Shown one piece after another: positions 54,041 to 64,000 of a stretch of DNA of 64,000 nucleotides. The DNA lies in NCBI GenBank assembly GCA_036924085.1, contig JAVGWX010000007.1, positions 99,357,641 through 99,421,640 of the forward strand. Direction: 5' to 3'. Source of the stretch: Ariolimax columbianus. Its lineage: Eukaryota; Mollusca; Gastropoda; Stylommatophora; Arionidae. The translations under genes were made by a program, and so were the position numbers. Under the pieces are notes generated by a model that was not told the origin of the DNA, ran no database searches, and saw only the letters and a program-made list of their open reading frames with translations. The stretch's first letter is position 1; each line of letters begins with the position of its first letter.

Positions 54041-57000
54041 GAGCCGGCCGAAGTTAATGTGGTGATAGGAAAGCTGAACGGGCCAAAGTTAATGTGGTGA
54101 TAGGAAAGCTGAGCGGCCGAAGTTAATGTGGTGATAGGAAAGCTGAACGGGCCGAAGTTAATGTGGTGATAGGAAAGCTGAGCGGCCGAAGTTAATGTGG
54201 TGATAGGAAAGCTGAACGGGCCGAAGTTAATGTGGTGATAGGAAAGCTGAACGGGCCGAAGTTAATGTGGTGATAGGAAAGCTGAACGGGCCAAAGTTAA
54301 TGTGGTGATAGGAAAGCTGAACGGGCCGAAGTTAATGTGGTGATAGGAAAGCTGAACGGGCCAAAGTTAATGTGGTGATAGGAAAGCTGAACGGGCCAAA
54401 GTTAATGTGGTGATAGGAAAGCTGAGCGGCCGAAGTTAATGTGGTGATAGGAAAGCTGAGCGGCCGAAGTTAATGTGGTGATAGGAAAGCTGAACGGGCC
54501 AAAGTTAATGTGGTGATAGGAAAGCTGAACGGGTCGAAGTTAATGTGGCGATAGGAAAGCTGAACGGGCCAAAGTTAATGTGGTGATAGGAAAGCTGAAC
54601 GGGCCGAAGTTAATGTGGTGATAGGAAAGCTGAACGGGCCGTGCCGAAGTTAATGGGGTGATAGGAAATCTGAACGGGCTGAAGTTAATGTGGTGATAGG
54701 AAAGCTGAACGGGCCGAAGTTAATGTGGTGATAGGATGTCTGAACGGGTCGAAGTTAATGTGGCGATAGGAAAGCTGAACAGGCCAAAGTTAATGTGGGG
54801 ATAGGAAAGCTGAACGGGCCGAAGTTAATGTGGTGATAGGAAAGCTGAACGGGCCGTGCCGAAGTTAATGTGGTGATAGGAAAGCTGAACGGGTCGAAGT
54901 TAATGTGGCGATAGGAAAGCTGAACGGGCCAAAGTTAATGTGGGGATAGGAAAGCTGAACGGGCCGAAGTTAATGTGGTGATAGGAAAGCTGAACGGGCC
55001 GTGCCGAAGTTAATGTGGTGATAGGAAAGCTGAACGGGTCGAAGTTAATGTGGCGATAGGAAAGCTGAACGGGCCAAAGTTAATGTGGGGATAGGAAAGC
55101 TCAACGGGCCGAAGTTAATGTGGTGATAGGAAAGCTGAACGGGCCGTGCCGAAGTTAATGTGGTGATAGGAAAGCTGAACGGGCCGAAGTTAATGTGGTG
55201 ATAGGAAAGCTGAGCGGCCGAAATTAATGTGGGGATAGGAAAGCTGAACGGGCCGTGCCGAAGTTAATGTGGTGATAGGAAAGCTGAACGGGTCGAAGTT
55301 AATGTGGCGATAGGAAAGCTGAACGGGCCAAAGTTAATGTGGGGATAGGAAAGCTGAACGGGCCGAAGTTAATGTGGTGATAGGAAAGCTGAACGGGCCG
55401 TGCCGAAGTTAATGTGGTGATAGGAAAGCTGAACGGGCCGAAGTTAATGTGGTGATAGGAAAGCTGAACGGGCCGTGCCGAAGTTAATGTGGTGATAGGA
55501 AAGCTGAACGGGTCGAAGTTAATGTGGCGATAGGAAAGCTGAACGGGCCAAAGTTAATGTGGGGATAGGAAAGCTGAACGGGCCGAAGTTAATGTGGTGA
55601 TAGGAAAGCTGAACGGGCCGTGCCGAAGTTAATGTGGTGATAGGAAAGCTGAACGGGCCGAAGTTAATGTGGTGATAGGAAAGCTGAGCGGCCGAAATTA
55701 ATGTGGGGATAGGAAAGCTGAACGGGCTGAAGTTAATGTGGTGATAGGAAAGCTGAGCGGCCGAAGTTAATGTGGTGATAGGAAAGCTGAGCGGCCGAAG
55801 TTAATGTGGTGACAGGAAAGCTGAGCGGCCGAAGTTAATGTGGTGATAGGAAAGCTGAACGGGCCGAAGTTAATGTGGTGATAGGAAAGCTGAACGGGCC
55901 GAAGTTAATGTGGTGATAGGAAAGCTGAACGGGCCGAAGTTAATGTGGTGATAGGAAAGCTGAACGGGCCGAAGTTAATGTGGTGATAGGAAAGCTGAAC
56001 GGGCTGAAGTTAATGTGGTGATAGGAAATCTGAACGGGCCGAAGTTAATGTGGTGATAGGAAAGCTGAACGGGCCGAAGTTAATGTGGTGATAGGAAAGC
56101 TGAACGGGCCGAAGTTAATGTGGTGATAGGAAAGCTGAACGGGCCAAAGTTAATGTGGTGATAGGAAAGCTGAACGGGCCGAAGTTAATGTGGTGATAGG
56201 AAAGCTGAACGGGCCAAAGTTAATGTGGTGATAGGAAAGCTGAGCGGCCGAAGTTAATGTGGTGATAGGAAAGCTGAACGGGCCGAAGTTAATGTGGTGA
56301 TAGGAAAGCTGAGCGGCCGAAGTTAATGTGGTGATAGGAAAGCTGAACGGGCCGAAGTTAATGTGGTGATAGGAAAGCTGAACGGGCCGAAGTTAATGTG
56401 GTGATAGGAAAGCTGAACGGGCCAAAGTTAATGTGGTGATAGGAAAGCTGAGCGGCCGAAGTTAATGTGGTGATAGGAAAGCTGAGCGGCCGAAGTTAAT
56501 GTGGTGATAGGAAAGCTGAACGGGCCAAAGTTAATGTGGTGATAGGAAAGCTGAACGGGTCGAAGTTAATGTGGCGATAGGAAAGCTGAACGGGCCAAAG
56601 TTAATGTGGTGATAGGAAAGCTGAACGGGCCGAAGTTAATGTGGTGATAGGAAAGCTGAACGGGCCGTGCCGAAGTTAATGGGGTGATAGGAAATCTGAA
56701 CGGGCTGAAGTTAATGTGGTGATAGGAAAGCTGAACGGGCCGAAGTTAATGTGGTGATAGGAAAGCTGAACGGGTCGAAGTTAATGTGGCGATAGGAAAG
56801 CTGAACGGGCCAAAGTTAATGTGGGGATAGGAAAGCTGAACGGGCCGAAGTTAATGTGGTGATAGGAAAGCTGAACGGGCCGTGCCGAAGTTAATGTGGT
56901 GATAGGAAAGCTGAACGGGTCGAAGTTAATGTGGCGATAGGAAAGCTGAACGGGCCAAAGTTAATGTGGGGATAGGAAAGCTGAACGGGCCGAAGTTAAT

Positions 57001-58846
57001 GTGGTGATAGGAAAGCTGAACGGGCCGTGCCGAAGTTAATGTGGTGATAGGAAAGCTGAACGGGTCGAAGTTAATGTGGCGATAGGAAAGCTGAACGGGC
57101 CAAAGTTAATGTGGGGATAGGAAAGCTGAACGGGCCGAAGTTAATGTGGTGATAGGAAAGCTGAACGGGCCGTGCCGAAGTTAATGTGGTGATAGGAAAG
57201 CTGAACGGGCCGAAGTTAATGTGGTGATAGGAAAGCTGAGCGGCCGAAATTAATGTGGGGATAGGAAAGCTGAACGGGCTGAAGTTAATGTGGTGATAGG
57301 AAAGCTGAGCGGCCGAAGTTAATGTGGTGATAGGAAAGCTGAGCGGCCGAAGTTAATGTGGTGATAGGAAAGCTGAACGGGCCGAAGTTAATGTGGTGAT
57401 AGGAAAGCTGAACGGGCCGAAGTTAATGTGGTGATAGGAAAGCTGAACGGGCCGAAGTTAATGTGGTGATAGGAAAGCTGAACGGGCCGAAGTTAATGTG
57501 GTGATAGGAAAGCTGAACGGGCTGAAGTTAATGTGGTGATAGGAAAGCTGAACGGGCCGAAGTTAATGTGGTGATAGGAAAGCTGAACGGGCCGAAGTTA
57601 ATGTGGTGATAGGAAAGCTGAACGGGCCGAAGTTAATGTGGTGATAGGAAAGCTGAACGGGCCAAAGTTAATGTGGTGATAGGAAAGCTGAACGGGCCGA
57701 AGTTAATGTGGTGATAGGAAAGCTGAACGGGACGAAGTTAATGTGGTGATAGGAAAGCTGAACGGGCTGAAGTTAATGTGGTGATAGGAAAGCTGAACGG
57801 GCCGAAGTTAATGTGGTGATAGGAAAGCTGAACGCGCCGAAGTTAATGTGGTGATAGGAAAGCTGAACGGGCCGAAGTTAATGTGGTGATAGGAAAGCTG
57901 AACGGGCCGAAGTTAATGTGGTGATAGGAAAGCTGAACGGGCCGAAGTTAATGTGGTGATAGGAAAGCTGAACGGGCCGAAGTTAATGTGGTGATAGGAA
58001 AGCTGAACGGGCCGAAGTTAATGTGGTGATAGGAAAGCTGAACGGGCCGAAGTTAATGTGGTGATAGGAAAGCTGAACGGGCCGAAGTTAATGTGGTGAT
58101 AGGAAAGCTGAACGGGCCGAAGTTAATGTGGTGATAGGAAAGCTGAACGGGCCGAAGTTAATGTGGTGATAGGAAAGCTGAACGGGCTGAAGTTAATGTG
58201 GTGATAGGAAAGCTGAACGGGCTGAAGTTAATGTGGTGATAGGAAAGCTGAACGGGCCGAAGTTAATGTGGTGATAGGAAAGCTGAACGGGCTGAAGTTA
58301 ATGTGGTGATAGGAAAGCTGAACGGGCCGAAGTTAATGTGGTGATAGGAAAGCTGAACGGGCTGAAGTTAATGTGGTGATAGGAAAGCTGAACGGGCCGA
58401 AGTTAATGTGGTGATAGGAAAGCTGAACGGGCCGAAGTTAATGTGGCGATAGGAAAGCTGAACGGGCCGAAGTTAATGTGGTGATAGGAAAGCTGAACGG
58501 GCCGAAGTTAATGTGGTGATAGGAAAGCTGAACGGGCCGAAGTTAATGTGGTGATAGGAAAGCTGAACGGGCCGAAGTTAATGTGGTGATAGGAAAGCTG
58601 AACGGGCCGAACTTAATGTGGTGATAGGAAAGCTGAACGGGCCGAAGTTAATGTGGTGATAGGAAAGCTGAACGGGCTGAAGTTAATGTGGTGATAGGAA
58701 AGCTGAACGGGCCGAAGTTAATGTGGTGATAGGAAAGCTGAACGGGCTGAAGTTAATGTGGTGATAGGAAAGCTGAACGGGCTGAAGTTAATGTGGTGAT
58801 AGGAAAGCTGAACGGGCCGAAGTTAATGTGGTGATAGGAAAGCTGA
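54041..58846. repeat. 35-bp satellite-like array (about 137 copies) with higher-order structure
   Basis: The basic unit is gggccgaagttaatgtggtg then ataggaaagctgaac (35 bp). Variants are a 34-bp form (agcggccg), a 40-bp form with an inserted gtgcc, and substitutions gggcca, gggtcg, gggctg, gtggcg and gtgggg. Four variants in fixed order form a 145-bp higher-order unit (gggtcg at 54746, 54891 and 55036). A block of about 2 kb is duplicated (gggtcg at 54531 and 56557; taatggggtg at 54651 and 56677; offset 2026 in both). The 3' third is the most homogeneous. Confidence 0.97.
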
Positions 58847-58974
58847 AAAAGGACATTTGACAGTTTAACGAAATAATTGTAGTAGACATTTTTTAATAAC
58901 TCGTTGACAGCCACAACATTTTAACATTTATGCAAACAAATGAAATCTTTGGACAAGGAAAGGTACGCATCAAA

Positions 58975-59330
58975 CATGATGGCACAACAACAAAATAGTG
59001 ACAACTTTGGACAAGGGAAGGTCCACATCCATAATGGCGGCCTACAGCAAAATAGTGAAAACTTTGAAGAAGGGAAGGTCCACATCAAACTTGATGGCCC
59101 ACCAAAATAGAGAAAACTTTGGAGAAGAGAGGTCCCCATCAAACATGATGGCACATAACAAAATAGAGAAAACTTTGGAGAAGGGAAGGTCCACATCAAA
59201 CATTATGACACATAGCAAAATAGAGAAAACTTTGGAGAAGGGAAGGTCCACATCAAACATGAAGGCACATAACAAAATAGTGAAAACTTTAGAGAAGGGA
59301 AGGTCCACATAAACTTGATGGCCCACCAAA
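58975..59330. repeat. 57-bp tandem repeat (about 6 copies)
   Basis: The unit is aaaatagagaaaactttgga then gaagggaaggtccacatcaa then acatgatggcacata ac. The 57-bp length (19 codons) gives an open frame on each strand that is purely repeat-encoded. Confidence 0.93.
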
Positions 59331-59544
59331 ATGTGTGTTGCACTTACCAAGCATGCGAGAGACTACAAAAATACTGAAGGAAATTACATCTGAAAAACAA
59401 GAAATGTTCAAATATAGTTCAACATGAGAAAAGTAGCATGCGTGTAACAACGTATATACAGGAGCGCATCATTACTAAAGAACAGACAGGCGAAAACGAA
59501 AACAAATGAAAAAAATTGATTCAATCAAATAATAATTTGTGATA

Positions 59545-61460
59545 AAAGAAGGTCACTGAAAAAATACAATCACCCACCGGAGGAGGTCGGCAGTTATAAA
59601 GAGGTCAAGAAAGCCATACAACAAAAGATGAGAGAGGCGAAAGAAGCGTGGATATGTGAGCAATGCGCAAACATCGAAGAGAGACTAAACAGAAATGATG
59701 CTAAAGGAGCATACACGGTTGTAAAAGAACTGGTAACACCAAGACAAAGCAGGAACCTAACGATCCATGAAAAAAGCGGCAAGTGCCTTATTGAGGAAAA
59801 TGACGTACTGGCACGATGGACAGAGTACTGTTCTGAGCTATATAACTATGAAGGGCGAAACGAACCTGAGAAAACAATCCCCCCAAAATCAACAAATATA
59901 GAGGATAACCAACTGATTACGAAGGAAGAGGTAATTGCAGCAGTAAAGACATTGAGAAGAGGGAAGGCGGCTGGCGTGGACAATATACCAGCAGAGTTCT
60001 TACAAGCAGGTGGAGAGGTAGTGGTGGAAGGCCTGACACACATCTGCAACAAAATATGGGCGACAGGAAACTGGCCGGACTTATGGACGAAATAAATAGT
60101 TATACCGTTACATAAGTCTGAAAACCTAAAGATGTGCCAAAATTACAGAACAATAAGCCTCATTAACTACCCTAGCAAGGTCTTGCTTAGATTAATCCTC
60201 GACCGATTGACACCCCAAGCAGAGAAAATTATTTTGCCGAGGAGCAAGCAGGGTTCAGACAGGGAAGAAGCACTACAGAACAGATATTTAATTTAAGGCT
60301 GCTAAGCGAGAGATATCTAGAATAGCAGCAAACACTGTATCATGTGTTTGTGGATTTTAAGAAGGTGTTTGATAGGGTATGGCATAAAGCGCTTTGTGCA
60401 ACCATGAGGATGTATAATATCAACGGAAATATTATAACGGTCCTTAAGCACCTGTGTGACAAGGCGTCTAGCGCAGTTCTTGTGAATGGGAGGCGAGGGG
60501 ACTGGTTTCGTACATCAGTTGGTGTGAGGCAGGGTCGCGCACACTCTCCAACTCTTTTCAATATATTCCTTGAGGGAATTATGAGTGAGGCACTTGGAGG
60601 ACAAGTTGGTACTATCAAGATAGGGGGCCGAACGATTACCAATCTTCGTTTTGCAGATGATATCGACTGGTCGGCGGGTTCAGAAGCAGAGCTCCAGGAA
60701 TGGGTCAGAAGGCTCGATGAAACAGCTCTTAACTATGGTATGGAGATAAACGCTGGAAAGACAAAATTAATGACCAACAACGCCACGGGCTTCAACAGCA
60801 GGATAAAAGCTAACGGTCAGGAAATCGAAGTGGTTGACCGTTTGAACTATCTTTGGTCGATTGTCAGTGATGAAGGATCAAAATGTGAAGTATTGGCCAG
60901 AATAGCACAGACAATATCGGCGTTTGCACGGCTTAACAAAATCTGGCAAGATAAACGGTTAGTACTATGCACGAAAATCAGATTAATGCCTACACTGGTC
61001 CTGTCAATATTTCTCTATGCGTGTGAGACATGGACAGTTACAACTGACCTTCAACAAAGGATACAGGCCTTGGAGATGAGATGTTTTTGAAAACTTTTAA
61101 ACGTCACGTACAAAGATCGAGTTACAAATGAGGAAATACGAGATAGAATTACAACATCAATAGGGCCTTTCGAAGATCTCTTGGCAACTGTCAAAAGAAG
61201 GAAACTCACTTGGTACGGTCACATATCGAGATCAAATGGTCTTGCAAACACAATCCTCCACGAAAAGGTGCATGGTAGACGACGAAGAGGCCGGCCCAAA
61301 AAGAGATGGGAGGACAACATAAAATAATGCTCCGACCAGAAGAGTCACAGGCAGCGGCATCTGACAGAGAGGGGTGGCATGGAGTAGTGAGGATGTCTTC
61401 ATGTGTGCCCCAACGTTCTCACCGGTTACGGGATGACCTGAGCTGACCTGATATAATATC
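59545..61460 (+). mobile_element. Decayed LINE, RT domain to 3' end (third LINE type)
   Basis: The copy begins in the linker upstream of RT and ends near 61460 after a short 3' segment (ccggttacgggatgacctga). Hallmark words are WICEQCANIEERL, GKAAGVDNIPAEFL, CQNYRTISLINYPSKV, EEQAGFRQGRSTTEQIFNLR, VFVDFKKVFDRVWH, FADDIDWS and WYGHISRSNGLANTIL. The clade is unresolved to me: it differs from the CR1-like and Nimb-like elements and lacks RNase H in the visible part. Confidence 0.85.
59628..61330 (+). pseudogene. Reverse transcriptase of third LINE type, with stops and a frameshift
   Basis: Frame 1 runs from 59628 to a stop at 60093-60095 and continues in phase to about 60230, where a one-base slip is needed to read EEQAGFRQGRSTTEQ. 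A further stop (TAG, about 60318) precedes the 248-codon frame 60344-61090. That frame contains SVGVRQGRAHSPTLFN (58-73) and the FADD catalytic box (103-106). A TGA at 61088-61090 interrupts the thumb, which resumes in phase as KLLNVTYKDRVTNEEIRDRI and ends KKRWEDNIK. With at least four lesions it is a pseudogene. Confidence 0.85.
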
Positions 61461-62135
61461 AAAATACAAAAATTGCTCATTACAAATATTTCTATGTTCG
61501 CTCAAAATGATTATATATTCGTTAAGCTACGGTCGACATGAGATGTTGTACTCACCACAGACGAAACGGTTATGTCAGCATCCAACACGTGTCGAAGCTG
61601 GAAGAATATATTGCTAGCTCTGTAAGAGGTGGTGTCAAGATAGCTCTACATAACATGTTCAGGTACAGGTTGACCCAAATAAAACATTAACATATAGAGC
61701 ATAAAGCAAGTCATTTGGAACATCTCCTCAAACTTTTCAGTGGTATATGATTAGTCACGCTTATTTTCATGTTTAGCTACCATATTTTATCAATATTGCT
61801 CCAAAGTTAAAGTGTTTTAATAAAAACTAATAAAGTTATGTTTTCGTCTAGTTTTTTTTTAGGTCATCCCGTTAATATTTATCTATTTCGCCTTGATGCG
61901 TTAATTATTAATGTGCTAATCTCAAGCGTGGAAAGTGACATCAGACATGAATATTTCCATGTGACCGGATATTAATATAGTCCGAAACTAGTTCGACAGA
62001 CTGTACAACACGCAGGACACACGTGGACATCATCTGTGAAGGCAATGTTATGCATCCCTTCCTTTTTTGCAGTTAGATTTTTCAGTGTTGCAACCATGCC
62101 CCTGTCCTCTGTGATATTTTAGTGGGTCAGGCTGG

Positions 62136-62254
62136 GCAGTTTGATGCAAGCAGTTTGATGCAAGCAGTCTGATGCAAGTAGTTTGATGCAAGCCGTTTGA
62201 TGCAAGCAGTTTGATGCAAGCAGTTTGATGCAAGCAGTTTGATGCAAGCAGTTC
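62136..62254. repeat. 14-bp tandem repeat (about 8-9 copies)
   Basis: The unit is gcaagcagtttgat with few substitutions. Confidence 0.93.
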
Positions 62255-62353
62255 CAAGAAGTCGACATCAGTGAGAATATTGTCCAGATATACATTGAAA
62301 GAGACTTTGCACGGACTTCCTGTCTGATCTCCGAGCGCTTGCCTTTTCTCTTC

Positions 62354-62545
62354 TCATGGTACACCAGCTGCGTTTAGCAAGTTTTGTACTTTAATCTGAT
62401 TTTCCTGCAGCAGCTTAAAGTTCGAGACTCGAGCTGTGTAATTTTGTAACAGACGCACTTTTTTTGACAACTGCACCTTACTGTATAACTGATTCAATTC
62501 AGCTTCCCTTGCTTTGTTGCTATATAGATCTATTTTGGACGCCAT
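62354..62545 (-). CDS. Small open frame, unknown, doubtful
   Basis: 63 codons beginning MASKIDLYSNKAREAELNQL, rich in Lys, Gln, Leu and Asn. It could be a short helical or coiled-coil segment, or the start of a longer interrupted protein such as a retroelement gag. I recognise no family. Composition is more protein-like than that of surrounding frames, which is the only reason to list it. Confidence 0.15.
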   Translation of the reverse strand: MASKIDLYSNKAREAELNQLYSKVQLSKKVRLLQNYTARVSNFKLLQENQIKVQNLLNAAGVP

Positions 62546-63663
62546 GCCCTTTGACTGGTCTAGTGGTAGACCTGTCCTCTCCTATCTATATTGCATAATT
62601 TCACGACAACAACATTCAGGAAATGAACACGAAAATGGAGTAGCAGGATCAAAACACCCATAACATTTTTTTATTTGCTTTCTTTTTCCACACAACACAC
62701 TAACAAATGTACACATTTATTTTTCACACTACCTCTGGAATGTGGTCTGGATATATTCTGCCTTCTGTATCTTCATAACGAACTTCTACTTCTCTGCTGA
62801 CTAACTTTTACTTCTTTTAGATGATAACCCCTGCTTCTTCTTCTTCTTCAATCAACTAAATTGAAACTTTATGGTTAATCAACACCGATAACTATTTTGT
62901 CAACTCAAGTCTTGGTCATTTTGGTTGGAATTTTCTTCTAATCAAAATCAAGATAAAAATGAAATTTTCGTTTATATTTCAGTGCAGTCGTAAGACGCTT
63001 GTGAGAGAAGAAATTTGCAATGAGATATGTTTGTTTCTTTTCTTCGATGGACTTTCAAAACGCCAAGAATAACTTCTATCTGAGTCTCGTGGAGTTTTAT
63101 AAATATTTCCTACTACTTGATGACTGAGGAGACCTAGGCGACTCTCTCTGAATACGATTCTATTGGTGAAAATTCTTTGCTCTAGTTTCCGATTCCAACT
63201 ATAGATGCGTAAAGGGAGAATTCAAGATGAAGGAATCTTTGTTGGCGCTTCATCACGCTGCCTTAGAATCTTTGTATCTAAATGCAAACTTTTTATAGAA
63301 GTAAAATTGAATACGATCTATATCAGATTTAGTTTGATAGCGTAGATTCTGTAATGATAGGTGTATTTCAGTTTGAGGATCTCAATTCCGGGCTGGAGAC
63401 AGTTCATTGACTCCTGCCTTCTGGTGTACTTCTTGAAACAAAACCTAGTTGGCTTCCAAGATGGCTCCTCGGGGCGATCTACTACCGTTTTTTAGAAGTC
63501 CTCTTGAAACTAAACGTAGTTGTTTTCTGGACTCTTGAAATTTGCAGGAAAATTATGAAAGAATGATAGTTACCTCGCATACTTTTCCAATGAAGTATGG
63601 ACTGAAATGTCGTGTTTCTGTCAGTCTTCACCAGGCTGTCCGTCTTCGTGCGTTTCAGCAACT

Positions 63664-63664
<1 letters not shown>

Positions 63665-63712
<48 letters not shown>
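63665..63712. repeat. (CT)n microsatellite
   Basis: About 24 uninterrupted CT dinucleotides. Confidence 0.97.
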
Positions 63713-63713
<1 letters not shown>

Positions 63714-64000
63714 GTAGGTAAACTATGATTCTAAATCCATTTCAGCTAGCCTAAAGTACCGCTTAGCCGAGCCTCCAGCTCATCCAATCATGCCTTGCCC
63801 ATTGGAAAATGGCGGCAAGTGACGCAATCAATGTTTAAGAACTGGCCTAGACTTTGTTGTGACTGATAAGTCATGCTTGCACAGATTTTTGACGCAACTG
63901 TTAAAATGTATAACATATCCGATACGCACTTCGTCCATTTAGATATTGTAACAGAGTTACAGGGGTCCAACGAGCCAAAGCCAGGGAAGCCCTGAAAATA

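Larger units (their letters stand above)
61461..64000. other. Unassigned right end of window
   Basis: Contains a 14-bp repeat (62136-62254), a (CT)n run (63665-63712) and one small unexplained open frame (62354-62545), but no gene I can identify. Confidence 0.4.

Noticed and set aside
58998..59312. A 104-codon plus-strand frame and 92-102-codon minus-strand frames.
   Set aside because: All are produced by the 57-bp repeat (19 codons per unit).

Overview
Eukaryotic, almost certainly animal, DNA. Two intron-containing cytochrome P450 genes, several kinds of non-LTR retrotransposon, mariner-type remnants, tRNA-derived SINE-like pieces and a very heavy load of minisatellites point to a lophotrochozoan. 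A gastropod mollusc is my best guess, by inference from the mix of element families. Nothing looks bacterial, viral or plasmid-borne.

Layout. 1-5.7 kb: a nearly full-length but internally deleted RNase H-bearing LINE (I/Nimb-like) abutting a 5'-truncated CR1-like LINE whose 471-codon RT reading frame is open. 6.6-12.5 kb: a decayed LINE with AP-endonuclease, RT and C-terminal C2H2 finger, blown apart by a 45-bp and a 44-bp minisatellite. 12.5-23.4 kb: LINE and SINE fragments and minisatellites of 26, 53 and 33 bp. 23.5-31.9 kb (minus): P450 gene A. 38.1-52.1 kb (minus): P450 gene B. 52.3-64 kb: nested LINE copies, a 4.8-kb array of 35-bp units with higher-order structure, a 57-bp array, another decayed LINE and unassigned sequence.

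The only convincing host genes are the two P450s. They are tandem, same-strand, CYP2-clan-like genes with identical architecture: exons of 191, 115 and 1173 bp, a phase-2 then a phase-0 intron, and 492 residues each. All standard P450 motifs are present in both, and they probably arose by duplication. Their introns are crowded with LINEs, mariner remnants and minisatellites.

The most striking pattern is that at least four minisatellites lie inside LINE coding sequence, with LINE sequence on both sides. Their repeat units match a short piece of the LINE itself: an RT block, a pre-thumb block, the endonuclease GDFN block and a C-terminal block. The 32-bp array at 29.07-30.5 kb can be shown to be LINE-derived from other copies in this same window. 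A second notable pattern is in P450 gene B. Both ends of its 7-kb first intron are made of minisatellite: one array copies the 5' splice donor several times, and another runs up to the 3' acceptor. Summing the intervals listed here, tandem repeats make up a bit over a quarter of the window.
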